Made by a program: the position numbers and the translations under genes. 64,000 nucleotides of DNA. Source: Chiridota heheva. Lineage: Eukaryota > Echinodermata > Holothuroidea > Apodida > Chiridotidae. Under the pieces are notes generated by a model that saw only the letters and a list, made by a program, of their open reading frames with translations, searched no databases and was not told the origin of the DNA. The stretch lies in the NCBI GenBank assembly GCA_020152595.1, contig JAIGNY010000086.1:1-64000 (forward strand). Reading direction: 5' to 3'. Shown here piece after piece: positions 42,124 through 52,474 of this stretch (positions are counted from its first letter, which is position 1; each line of letters begins with the position of its first letter).

Positions 42124-42601
42124 CTGGAAAAGAAAATTTTAATAACTATCAAAGCAAAAGGAAAAGTACGGTAATCTGTGAAGTAGTTAAGATACTAAAA
42201 GTTGTTTACAAAATACAATTCAACAAAGACAATTTTAATGTGTACATGGACTCTTTGTGAATATTCCCATGGGTTTTCGTACAATTTTATTTGAAAGAGC
42301 ATACTTTTAGGGCCAATTTGGTACAAAAATCAGGTTGATATCATATTCAGACCAGGAGATATAAATTTTTAAAGATTTCCCAATTGCATTTTAAAGATTT
42401 TGTACAGTATGATGAATTAATGTTTAATGTCGTAGAAGCAATTCCTTTGCAAATGTTTATGTATTTCTTTAAACATTAATTGGTTATTTCTGTATGATTA
42501 GAAACAATTTTCCAAAAGTTATTAAAGTAGGGTATATTTGGCAATGAATATAAATACCTGACTTTCATCAATTTATTTTTCTAGCAGGTTTTACTAATAG
42601 A

Positions 42602-43605
42602 CTAGAATGGTAAATACCGTCATGGTTCACATGCCCATGCAAATTGACACTCATATCATATGCCTCAGCCAATTATAAAAATGGCATCTCAAACTTAGTC
42701 CCACATAACATCCTATGTCCCACATGGCATCCCACCCAATATCCCACATGGCATCCCACTCCATGTCCCACATGGCACCCAATATCCCACATGGCATCCC
42801 ACCCAATATCCCACATGGCATCCCACTCCATGTCCCACATGGCATCCCACCCAATATCCCACATGGCATCCCCATGGCACCCAATATCCCACATGGCATC
42901 CCACCCAATATTCCACATGGCATCCCACCCCATGTCCCACATGGCATCCCACCTCATGTCCCAGATGGCATCCCATCAATCCATTGTCCCACATGGCATT
43001 CCACCATATCTCCCACATGGCATCCCATCCCATGTCCCACATGGCATCCCATAGGTTCCATAAAAAAGTCTCATCCTAGCTATCACAGTCCCTGATTGAG
43101 CATATTATGTATGAAAGTGTCAGTTCATATAAAATCTTACATGCAAATGAGCTGTTAAATAAGAAAAAGGCAGAGTTTAATAATCATGCCTGATACAACC
43201 GCTCATGCCTAAATATTTTGAAGAATTTTAAGGATTTTAAATCTCCAGTGCTCTAATGCTCCAGCACTTAAGGATCGTTGAAGAATATTGAAAAATTATA
43301 TCATTTTACAGTTATCTTTTAAGTAAATATCAAATGTTTTGTAAACTTCTCAAAGAAACTGTTCTTCAATCTCGTCTTAAATGTCTCTAAAAACTTTAAC
43401 ATTTTTTAAAGAAATTCTAACCTTTCATAAGATATCTGAAGAAACTTTAAATTTTTCTGAGGAACTCTGAAGAAACTTTAACATTTTCTGAGGAATTCTC
43501 AAAAAACATTAACATTTCTAAAGAAATCTCAGGAATATCTGTGGACGGACGGACGAAATCGCCATTACATACATGTAGGTTCACATTACGCTTCACATGC
43601 TCACC
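42602..43605 (-). mobile_element. Satellite-bearing mobile element S, copy 2
   Basis: It has the same termini as copy 1 (CTAGAATGGTAAATACC; CTTCACATGCTCACC) but is only 1004 bp because the array is short. It is inserted in MITE family C, and comparison with the intact MITE shows no clear target duplication. TTCACATGC lies 24 bp inside the left end (42626-42634) and next to the right end (43592-43600). Copy 1 has TTTGCATGC in both places. The strand follows the CTAG-3' assumption. Confidence 0.75.
42707..43053. repeat. CATG satellite array in element S copy 2
   Basis: The 24-bp units alternate between CATCCCACCCAATATCCCACATGG-like and CATCCCACTCCATGTCCCA-like forms, giving about 14 units. Because 24 is a multiple of 3, the long ORFs on both strands again reflect the repeat, not a gene. 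Confidence 0.9.
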
Positions 43606-44767
43606 AAAAAGGACGATAGATTTTAATGAAATACATCAACTTTATGGGAGAATGTGTTGCTGTGATGTCATACTGAGCCTTTTTTCTATTCGTTCATTTG
43701 CACTTTTTAAGAACCTTTAAATTTGAATAGGGCCTACTGTATCTCCTGGTAGGAATAACATATCAAGATGATTTTTTGAAATGTTTTCTAAAATTGTTCT
43801 CTTTCTTATAAAAGATTATGTAAAATACATGGGAATATTCCTTTAAAATATTTTCTACAGCAAAAAGATACTGCATTTATGGTTTGACAGCTGAATGACA
43901 TAATACAGTATACATTTAAAAAAAAAAGTATTACAATATAGGTTTTATTTTTTGTCTTTGATGTATGATTATATTATATTTATGCCATAACTTTTATAAG
44001 TAATGAAAAATAAATACTAGCTTTCCAAGATGACTTGATCTGGATGTTAACAGAGTTATAGAGTTAGGGATAGTGATATCTCTGCTTTAACCCTTACTCT
44101 CCCAAGATTCAAAAAATAGAATAAGCTATTTCTGAAATTTTTGGAAAGAGGATTTTTTCAGCACTTTCTGTTCCATTTGTACCAAAACAAGTTCAACTTT
44201 TATGAAAGCTAACATGTTGAACTTTCCAAAAATGTGCATATTTCCGAACTCAAATATGCAAATTAGGTCATTGAATTAGCATATTAGGTCTCCAAACATT
44301 CTATCTTTATGACACGCTTGTGCCTTGTGGCTAAAAAATATGGATAGAATTTCTTAATCGTCCTTGGAAAGACCTTTCATTTGATACTATTCATGGATTT
44401 TTAGGAATCAGAAGAAAGAAAATGACGCAAATATGAAAAATTTGGTTCATTTGGACCTAAAAATTCTGTGAATAATCTATCTAATAGTGTATGGCACTAA
44501 ATTTTCCAAAAAAAATGCATTTTCCCCTTCTATGATGTCCAAAACTAATAGAATGCAGAAAAACAAGATGTTTACATCATCATTTGCAAAAAAATAAAAT
44601 AAGAAATTATGCAAATGATATGCAAATGATATGCAAATTAGGTCATTTACCTCATTTATTATGCACAAAAGTGTTTTTTGTTTATTTCTGACCCAATTTC
44701 AGCCATTACAAGCTTCACAGCTACTTTTATGTTGATAGACTATGCTGATTATCTATTGAACACTTAC

Positions 44768-44849
44768 TTCTGTTCATTCCACATGGAATTCATAAGAAAT
44801 GTTTGCCGAAAAGGTCCAAATTTGTAAAGTCTTCTGCTATACCTTGTTG
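44768..44849 (-). CDS. Candidate internal exon inside the piggyBac-like element
   Basis: Minus strand: an excellent acceptor (TTTTTATTTTTATTTGCAG) and donor (AA then GTAAGTG) enclose 82 nt. One frame is open throughout and reads TRYSRRLYKFGPFRQTFLMN then SMWNEQ. Joining in phase 0 to the exon at 44908 instead gives QQGIAEDFTNLDLFGKHFL and a stop, so the correct join is uncertain. No family is recognised. Confidence 0.4.
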
Positions 44850-44907
44850 CTGCAAATAAAAATAAAAAATAAAATAAAAAAATTGCAACTATATTCATTC
44901 AACTTAC

Positions 44908-45234
44908 TTTAGTTTGGTCTTCCCATAACCAGTTACCGAAGACCTCGTGTCGATCCCGGTCACTCTCCACCAGTACTTCCCACAGATGATAGTCTTTATC
45001 GGCTGCAGGGATGACCTTCGACTGTTGTATCTCCTGCAGCCGAGCGTTCCGCTCTTCCTCCCTGGTTTTGAAGGCAGCTTTTTCCGCTGCAGTCGGATTT
45101 TCTGTGAGTGGTGATGGTGGCGAGACTGCAGCGGAAGGCCTGGAAGAGGGGCCTGGGCTCATCTTCAACAGTCTGTCCCTCTTCCGCTTTGGGTTGGGAG
45201 TAGCGGGCGGCTCGTCCTCTTCAAGCATACGCAT
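44908..45234 (-). CDS. Candidate coding exon inside the piggyBac-like element, unknown protein
   Basis: The exon is open for 109 codons, from a methionine (MRMLEEDEPPATPNPKRKR) to a consensus donor (CTAAA then GTAAGT at 44902-44907). It has a basic patch (KRKRDR), a Ser/Pro-rich segment, a charged helical part (KTREEERNARLQEIQQSK) and ends HLWEVLVESDRDRHEVFGNW then LWEDQTK. GC content is clearly above the surroundings. An in-frame stop lies just upstream, so the methionine or an unseen acceptor must supply the start. It may be a captured host exon or remains of an element-encoded protein; I cannot tell which. Confidence 0.5.
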
Positions 45235-45340
45235 AACATGTTATCGCATAACATGTTATTGTGGTTTCTAGTAGCGGGCGGCTCGTCCTCTTCAAGCATA
45301 CGCATAACATGTTATCGCATAACATGTTATTGTGGTTTCT
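45199..45340. repeat. 71-bp tandem duplication at the start of the candidate exon
   Basis: The segments 45199-45269 and 45270-45340 are identical over 71 bp and include the first codons (MRMLEEDEPPAT) of the exon. Each unit also holds two ATAACATGTTAT palindromes. As 71 is not a multiple of 3, the upstream copy is out of frame. Confidence 0.95.
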
Positions 45341-45767
45341 AACCTGCCCCACAATTTTGTGGTAACCGTGGGGACAGACTTTTACAGCCGGGAAGCCCGG
45401 GGGTACATACAGGGGTCTAAAATGTTTGTTTTATCGATCTAGTCATCACCACAACAGTGGCATAGCCAGGGGGAGGGGAAAAGGATCATGGTCCCAAAAA
45501 ATGGGGCATCAAAATAATGTACCGGTACTAGGCCTATATACAAGCATTTTCCTCTAAATAGGCCTAGGGCACCCCCAACATGTGCATTTTGCCCTAACAT
45601 GGGACCCCTACTCCACTTTTCCCCATAAAATTGTGATTTCGGCCCCTGAAATAATAGAACTTGGATTTTGTGAAATTGGAAATACACATATTTCAGTAGG
45701 CCTAAATTTACAATTTTGCCATTGGGAAATACAGTACATATATTTCAGTCCATTTAGAAATGTTATT

Positions 45768-45887
45768 ATTGGGGTTCAGCTTTCATTTGTTTCATCCGGG
45801 CTATTATAGAAAGGACCTAAATCCTTTATTGGGGTTCAGCTTTCATTTGTTTCATCCGGGCTATTATAGAAAGGACCTAAATCCTTT
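45768..45887. repeat. Exact 60-bp tandem duplication
   Basis: 45768-45827 is repeated at 45828-45887 (GGGGTTCAGCTTTCATTTGT then TTCATCCGGGCTATTATAGA) with near-perfect identity, indicating a recent event, unless it is an assembly artefact. Confidence 0.9.
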
Positions 45888-46038
45888 TTTTTATATGTGA
45901 TTTTAGTGTCCCTTTTACTTGTTTCTCGTAACAAGCAAAAAATCCCCGCTAATTTATCATTAAAATTCTATAAGCCTTATTTTATTACTACACATTTACA
46001 ATGTAGTACTTTCGCTATTTTTGGAAGAAAACACTCAC

Positions 46039-46071
46039 CAACTCCGTAATTTGGAACAGATCACTATCCAT
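46039..46071 (-). CDS. Possible short first coding exon in the piggyBac-like element
   Basis: A minus-strand ATG in a good context (GAGATGG) starts MDSDLFQITEL and meets a donor (TTG then GTGAGTG). Just upstream, another frame (46073-46200) encodes an acidic stretch including DEEDVPELDQIEEEENIE before a stop. Acidic N-termini are common in piggyBac transposases, so either could be a remnant. Weak evidence. Confidence 0.25.
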
Positions 46072-46844
46072 CTCAGCAGGCTCTCTCTATATTCTCCTCT
46101 TCCTCAATCTGGTCGAGTTCTGGTACATCTTCTTCATCAGAAGTACCTTCCGACCCCTCTGAGTCATCATTAATCTGAAGAAAACATAGGAGTCGGAAGG
46201 CACGTTCGACGTTGTAACTTGTATCTCGCCATTTTGTGATGTCGAATGTGCGAGGAAAAAAAAAAAAAAAAAGACGCAAATTGACGTCATCATCAGAGAC
46301 CTTTTAGGCAGGTAGAGGGGGTGCATCTGTTATTGTAATAGTTCGTCTGAACGATCTATTTCTCCTCTATCCGTAGAGATTTTAAAAATTCCAATACAAT
46401 ATTTGGGCCATTTTTTATAATTTTTTGATCAAAAAAGGTCCAAAATGGCCCGAAATCACAAATTTTGGCATATTTTCTCCAAAAAAACACAAACATCGAC
46501 CAAGTACAAGTAAAAATCGTGTAGCAACCAACAATTCAAACTATCTTTATACTTTACGTGAAGAAAACAAAATAGAAAAAATATTCACGTATGACATTCG
46601 TCTTTCAAAATTTTTTTTTCAAAAATGCACTTTTTTAAAAAATGCACTTTTTTGTAACAATTTTACTCAAAAAATTTCAATGTAACCCCCCAACAAAATA
46701 ACCATATTATGAAAGATCTATTCAATCTGGTTTGAATGAACTTATTTGCAGCTCTATAGGATTTTGGGAAGGTACTCAAAATGTTGTTTGGAAAATGGAT
46801 CGTAACTGTCACGGTCACCGTGACGCTGGGAGAGTAAGGGTTAA

Positions 46845-48009
46845 GTTGTGGATATGTATTCAAGTTGATTATTCAAGAATTGGTGATTTTGTTAATACTC
46901 CTACCTGTGACAGTCCAATAACAAACACACATGTAGTTACTCTTTAGCATAAGAAATTAGCCTCTGTCCCTCCAAACCCCCACCCACTAAGATAATACTG
47001 TCAATCAATGGTTGTCAATCATGCATGACATAATAATAGCAGTAAAGAAGCTACATACAATATTTCACTTAATTTTTAAACTTATAATAAGTTCAAAGCT
47101 TTTACAAGGTTGCAATAAAGATAATCTATACTTTAAAAAAGTAGTACCTCCTTGCTTGAAAGAAAGTGACATTTGATGGACTCAGAAATTCCTCAAAGTT
47201 CTTTCTGTAACCAATTTAAATATTTCACACAATTTTGTGGTCCTGATATAAACCAGCCTAGACTGGAGACTGATGTTACAGACATAGGCTTTTAGCATAA
47301 GGAACTTACAAAAAATACAACTAATGATTTGTTCATTGCATTTCTTTTAATCTTATTGCTATCCATCACAAATGATGAATTAATTAAGTAATGTGCTTGA
47401 CGATTTCGCCTATCAAGTTCAACATTTTGAAGAGACAGTATTTCTCTACAAAATCTTTTTATTCATTTTATATGACATGGGCCAGGCAACTTCTACACAA
47501 ACATTATACCCAAAAGTGATAGAAATACTGCACAAAATAATGAATTTTTGCATTGATTATAATCAAATTTGACTTTTCTTAAATTGAAAAACTGGACATC
47601 AATCATAAGTCTGAAGGAAAGCAAGAAATCTGGTCCAATACTCTCACACATTAATTACTTAATATCATAATTCTCCAGTGAGCTGGAAGGAAAGTGCATA
47701 AGATCAACTTCAAAACTGAAAATCAAAACATATATGCATTTTAAGTGTAAGTTTTAGGTTTGACCTGACTATGAAGGATGGCTACTTTCATGGGAATTAA
47801 GCAGGGAGTTATATCTACCATAGGTATCAATCATTACTTACAAGAAGAATTGTAGGGTCGCCAACAGGCTGTGTATTGGTTAGAAGGTTGCATATGGGTG
47901 TCAGACAACATGAAATGCAGTTACCTTACTCATTATTCAAATGAAAGTGTTTTGAAGTTGACACTTCTATGTTTGGTTCAATTTGGTGGTGCTTAGCAGC
48001 AAGTCAACA
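46845..48009. other. Non-coding stretch
   Basis: AT-rich. It contains the possible microexon at 47842-47868 and nothing else I can support. Confidence 0.45.
47842..47868 (-). CDS. Possible 27-nt microexon
   Basis: Minus strand: acceptor (CCTTCTAACCAATACACAG) and consensus donor (GTAAGTAATG) enclose exactly nine codons reading PVGDPTILL. A length that is a multiple of 3 and good sites are the only support. Confidence 0.25.
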
Positions 48010-48121
48010 GCATGGTCATTAGTGCCAGAGGTCACAGCTACTGTATCATGGTCATTAGTGCCAAAGGTCACAGCTACAGTATCATGGTCATTAGTGCCAA
48101 AGAGGTCACAGCTACAGTATT
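48010..48121. repeat. 36-38-bp minisatellite, three copies
   Basis: The unit is CATGGTCATTAGTGCCAAAG then GTCACAGCTACAGTAT, present three times with small changes. Confidence 0.95.
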
Positions 48122-48540
48122 ATAATTCTAAGGTAACAAACACTAAAGGAAAATATCTTTATCTGATGCAGTTGCTGTTGATGACACAAGACTCTTCTCT
48201 TCTTCTAGAAAAAGTTGCAATCTACAGTGTTTTAATACAGTACATGATATCTTTCCCATATCTGTCAAGTTGGTACTCAGGTACTAAAGGATGGGAGAAA
48301 AATCTGAATCCCAATTACATAAAATCTATGGAAAAACAAACAAAAGAAATGATAATTGTTCCTTAATTTCAAATTTGAAAATTTGGTTTGCATTCTCTGC
48401 ATTTAGGATGAAAATCTTTCTTCTTATCCAAGACTATATCACTAAACCAATGATGTGCAGCCTTAAGCAGTCAAATATTAAGACAAACGACTGTCACCCA
48501 GTTACAAAACTTGACACACTTGAAATGTAGTAACTGTGTT
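48122..48540. other. Non-coding stretch
   Basis: No supported feature. The plus-strand ORFs run out of the repeat. Confidence 0.5.
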
Positions 48541-49257
48541 TTGTGACTCTGGTTTTTATTGTGACCCTGGTTTTTATTGTGACCCTGGCTTTTCATTGTG
48601 ACCCTGGTTTTTCATTGTGACCCTATTTTTTCATTGTGACCCTGGTTTTTCATTGTGACCCTGGTTTTTCATTGTGACCCTGGTTTTACATTGTGACCCT
48701 GGTTTTTTATTGTGACCCTGGCTTTTCATTGTGACCCTGGTTTGCATTGTGACCCTGGTTTTTCATTGTGACCCTGGTTTTCATTGTGACCCTGGTTTTC
48801 ATTGTGACCCTGGTTTTCATTGTGACCCTGGTTTTCATTGTGACCCTGGTTTTCATTGTGACCCTGGTTTTCATTGTGACCTGGTTTTCATTGTGACCCT
48901 GGTTTTTCATTGTGACCCTGGTTTTTCATTGTGACCCTGGTTTTTCATTGTGACCCTGGTTTTTCATTGTGACCCTGGTTTTTCATTGTGACCCTGGTTT
49001 TTCATTGTGACCCTGGTTTTTCATTGTGACCCTGGTTTTTCATTGTGACCCTGGTTTTTCATTGTGACCCTGGTTTTTCATTGTGACCCTAGTTTTCATT
49101 GTGACCCTGGTTTTTCATTGTGACCCTGGTTTTTCATTGTGACCCTGGTTTTTCATCGTGACCCTGGTTTTTCATCGTGACCCTGGTTTTTCATCGTGAC
49201 CCTGGTTTTTCATTGTGACCCTGGTTTTTCATTGTGACCTTGGTTTTTCATTGTGAC
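48541..49257. repeat. 19-bp minisatellite, about 38 units
   Basis: The unit is CATTGTGACCCTGGTTTTT, with 18-bp variants lacking one T (mainly 48770-48900) and late units with CATCGTG. Short ORFs reading FHCDPG or its reverse translate the array. Confidence 0.95.
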
Positions 49258-49289
49258 CATACATGTAGCTTTTGTAGACCCTGTATACA

Positions 49290-49690
49290 TAGGTGTAGGG
49301 ATGGGAAGGGGAACGTATGTGCCCCGCTTTTTAAACAAATGACAAAAGTGCCCCTTTTGAGAATGAAAAGTGCCCCTCAATTATTGTCAAAGGTGCAAGA
49401 ACTGGTGGAATTTGCATACACTTAAGATTTTTTTTTTTTTACAAAAGTGCCCCTTTTAAAATGAAATGCCCCTTAATTACTGACCCAATAGTAAGAAACT
49501 GGCAACTTTTGTCAGTACCATGTACAGGAAAAAAGTTCCCATTAAAAAATTGCCCCTTTCTAAAAATTAAGTGCCCCTTTTACTTTACTTTATTACCCTA
49601 CAGACAGGGGCGGACATATGCATATGACTTGGGGAAGTGCCCACTAAGAGGTCATGCCCCACTTTTCAAAAGCTTCCTACACCCCTGCCT
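49290..49690. repeat. Dispersed repeat family R1, third copy (inverted)
   Basis: It contains GTGCCCCTTTTGAGAATGAA, AAAGTGCCCCTTTTAAAATG and GTGCCCCTCAATTATTGTCA, the reverse complement of blocks in R1 copies A and B. The translation RMKSAPQLLSKVQELVEF parallels KIKSAPQLLSKSGLELDF at 15.65 kb. Confidence 0.65.
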
Positions 49691-50679
49691 GTATACCACA
49701 GACATGCAGCTTCCAGTAACCAAGCCACTACTTTTTCCCTGCTCAGGAAACAAGAAATGATATAAAATATTCTTTTAATAAACAACCATTGTCTCTTCAT
49801 GAACTCAATGGACTGAATATCCCTTTCTTCAAACCATGGAGTTACGGTAGCTCCATATTTAAACTGATCAATTAACAGTACTTTGCCCGGGAAATGAACT
49901 GTTGTTATAAATAACCTAAAAACGTCTTCCCCCGGGTCATGATGATGTATTGATTCTTTTGGCACACACAATCCCCATAGACAAGTGTGTAATTATCGCA
50001 TCCAATGGGAAGTGTTTAATAATTAAGAGATGCAACCTTCTTTCTATTAAGTACATTAAAATCAGAGATTTAAATCTCTTCCAATTGTCCCTATATCTAT
50101 AACTGGTGTTCCATATATAATTATGAAAGTAAGCAAAATTGTATTATTTCAATAAATTATCATTCAAATTCACAATCTCTGCAATCCAGTTCCTTTAGCT
50201 TGGAAATAATGCACGTCATTTCAGCTGCATTGATGAATTCTATGAAGAGCTCAGCTAATTAGCCCTCAACTTTCCCCTTGACTTCCCCCTCCACCACTTC
50301 TTCTTCACATTTTTGTTCACAATTTCTTGTAAATGGCACAAAGAAATAGCTGGCATATTCACTATCTTGAGTAATTTCAAATTTTCTCAGGTTTTACAGC
50401 TGTATTCACAAATTTTCAAGGTCATTGAGCATCATTCGATCAAATCCTCATGCTTGAAAAGTTTTCAAGCTTGGTTGAATCTCAAATCAAGTCTACGTCT
50501 AATTTCAAATTGCAATTATAACCGATGTTCTCATCTGTTCTAACCGTTGATACAGTGTAAAAGACTTTATCTACAGTGTACCAAGTATTTTAAAGAAGCA
50601 AGAATATAGTAAAAATACCCCTTCAAAACCTGGTGAAGTTTTGTTGAACTTTAAGGCACCATTTTATTTATTGATGTTT
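49691..50679. other. Non-coding stretch with an unassigned ORF
   Basis: A minus-strand open stretch (49666-49971) includes PGEDVFRLFITTVHFPGKVL and is not low-complexity, but it has no clear splice sites or family. It is left unassigned. Confidence 0.4.
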
Positions 50680-50740
50680 GTCTGGTGAAGTTTAACGGCA
50701 CAATGACATCGATGGATAAATCGTACCTTATAGAGATTAT
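50680..50740 (-). mobile_element. Possible relic of the I/Jockey-type LINE 3' end
   Basis: TTTGTCTGGTGAAGTTTAAC followed by GGCACAATGAC resembles the GATGAGGTTTAACGGCACCA motif at the 3' end of the LINE copies. Only about 60 bp match. Confidence 0.35.
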
Positions 50741-52087
50741 CTCATGTTAGCCTGGTGCAATTACATGAGCCCTGGTAATGTGGGCTTAGCCCACGGAGAG
50801 CTGAATATTCATTCCAATTACATGGCCCATTTAAGGGCGGGCTGGCCTGGGGTTAGAAGCTGAGATTGAAGAGTTCACATAACAGAAACCATGGAAATGC
50901 ATAATTATATCAACATTTACATGTGTTTTTTTAAAACAAACATGGCCATGTCTAGTCTGAAAGTGTTCATATCAATAAGTTGCATTGCATAAATTTCCAA
51001 TTGTTTGGCATTTTAAAGTTTTACCAAATTCTTCAGCCAAGACCAAACATGATGCTTGCTGCACATACATGTATTACTATGAAACAACGTCTGAACGTAG
51101 ACGATCAAGACAAAGAATTGATACAATGAAAACAACGCTATAGACCAAAGGAATTCTGGGTGAAACCAGGAAGATCGGATCATTGCTTCAAGTGACTGCG
51201 CGATGCACATGCAACACCTGGTATGGTGTAAATCTTGTGTAGTTAATGTGATGGTAGCACAGAATTAATAAGGTATTACTCTGCCCAGCCAAAATGAAAA
51301 CATCCCCCCCCTACTTCCACCCCCACTATTCCCAGGCCAAAGAAAAGGCTAATACAAATATGTTTAAGAAGTCCCATTTCATGGGTCAGGAAGCTGAGAA
51401 GTTTAAAATGTCATGAATGGCAGGTAAGGGGATAGATCTAACTATGCATATCATAAATTGACAAGATTTCAGAAAAAAGTTTCATGGGGAACTATTTTGA
51501 GTTATTTGGTGAGGGTATATAACACCTCTTCAGTATTAAAAAAACAAAACCTCAGGTTAATCCCTGCATACCATCATCCAAAAGATATTAGATGGTACTT
51601 TTCAGAAACATGGCAAAAAGTTTGAGAAACTTCCCCTTTCTGTAACAAAAAAGACCCAAAATTTGACTAAAGGACAAATAATTAGTTCTGTGCTACCTGA
51701 TACCATATTTAATGTCATATAAGCAAGCGACCGCTTATAATGATGCATAGGCCTGACTAGTTTTACTTTTTGTGCAAGATCTATGGGTAGTGAATGAGTA
51801 TTCAGATTAATACAAATACAAAATGTCATTTTGTGATATATATCATCTTCAAAATACATGAAAATTAATTATTAGTGGTTTAAAACTTGATTATTTTTGG
51901 TTATTAATTTAATCACAGCCCTGCCCCATTTAGTTGTTGCAATTACATGAGCCCGGGGTGGGCCCAGGCTGGGTGACCTGTCAATCATTTTTCACCCAGG
52001 CTTGAATTTGTTTACTTTCGGGCTTTAGATCAGGCGATCTCAGCTTAGGGACTGGAAAGTCCAGCCTAAGGGGGTACTCTCTAGCTC
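50741..52087. other. Non-coding stretch with a shared GC-rich motif
   Basis: TGCAATTACATGAGCCC occurs at 50757 and again at 51939, both followed by GG-rich inverted motifs (GGGCTTAGCCC; GGGCCCAGGCTGGG). These may be copies or ends of one small element. The rest is AT-rich. Confidence 0.5.
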
Positions 52088-52136
52088 GAGGAGTCCTCTT
52101 TCATATAAGATGAACATGCTTGACCACTAAACTAAT
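52088..52136. mobile_element. Terminal fragment of MITE family D
   Basis: TCCTCTTTCATATAAGATGA followed by TTGACCACTAAACTAATCCTTTAA matches the right end of the intact copies at 38949 and 57370. The rest of the element is missing. Confidence 0.75.
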
Positions 52137-52268
52137 CCTTTAAATGATAACATGAACAGAATATGCATGCAGGGATGATTGGCTATCTAAGACTATTCAT
52201 AAAAATTCTTGAATAAAAACATTAAAAAGAGCACTTTTGCATCCGTCCATCCGTCTGTCCGTCCTGTC

Positions 52269-52269
<1 letters not shown>

Positions 52270-52305
<36 letters not shown>

Positions 52306-52345
52306 ATCCATCCATCCATCCATCCATCCATCCATCCATCCATCC

Positions 52346-52376
<31 letters not shown>

Positions 52377-52378
52377 GT
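52270..52378. repeat. Compound (TA)n-(TCCA)n-(TA)n microsatellite
   Basis: A TA tract, about 11 TCCA units, then a TA tract of similar length: a near-symmetric arrangement. ORFs across it are artefacts. Confidence 0.95.
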
Positions 52379-52474
52379 CATAAAAAAGCTAGTACAATTT
52401 CAGACTACACCCACGGCATATATAAACATATATATATTTATATGTACTGTATGTATGTATGTACCATTTCATTG

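Larger units (their letters stand above)
42252..43846. mobile_element. Long-TIR MITE family C, second copy, interrupted
   Basis: In inverted orientation to the copy at 27511-28088. The left part (42252-42600) includes ATTTGAAAGAGCATACTT, GGTACAAAAATCAGGTTGAT and ATTAGAAACAATTTTCC. The right part (43606-43846) starts GACGATAGATTTTAATGAAA and ends ACATGGGAATATTCCTTTAA. Between them sits element S copy 2. The left terminus has decayed from TTAAAGGA. Confidence 0.85.
44087..46844. mobile_element. 2.76-kb TTAA-flanked piggyBac-like element
   Basis: The left end TTAACCCTTACTCTCCCA (44087-44104) and the right end TGGGAGAGTAAGGGTTAA (46827-46844) are perfect inverted repeats. TTAA target sites with TIRs starting CCC are the signature of piggyBac transposons. 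Just inside the right end is a hairpin, GTCACGGT-C-ACCGTGAC. I see no DDE transposase domain, so the element appears non-autonomous. Its interior holds GC-rich, apparently spliced exons on the minus strand (listed separately) and two local duplications. Confidence 0.85.

Noticed and set aside
49666..49971. 101-codon minus-strand ORF
   Set aside because: Partly overlaps R1, lacks an ATG at its start and has no splice sites or motif, so I could not support it as coding.
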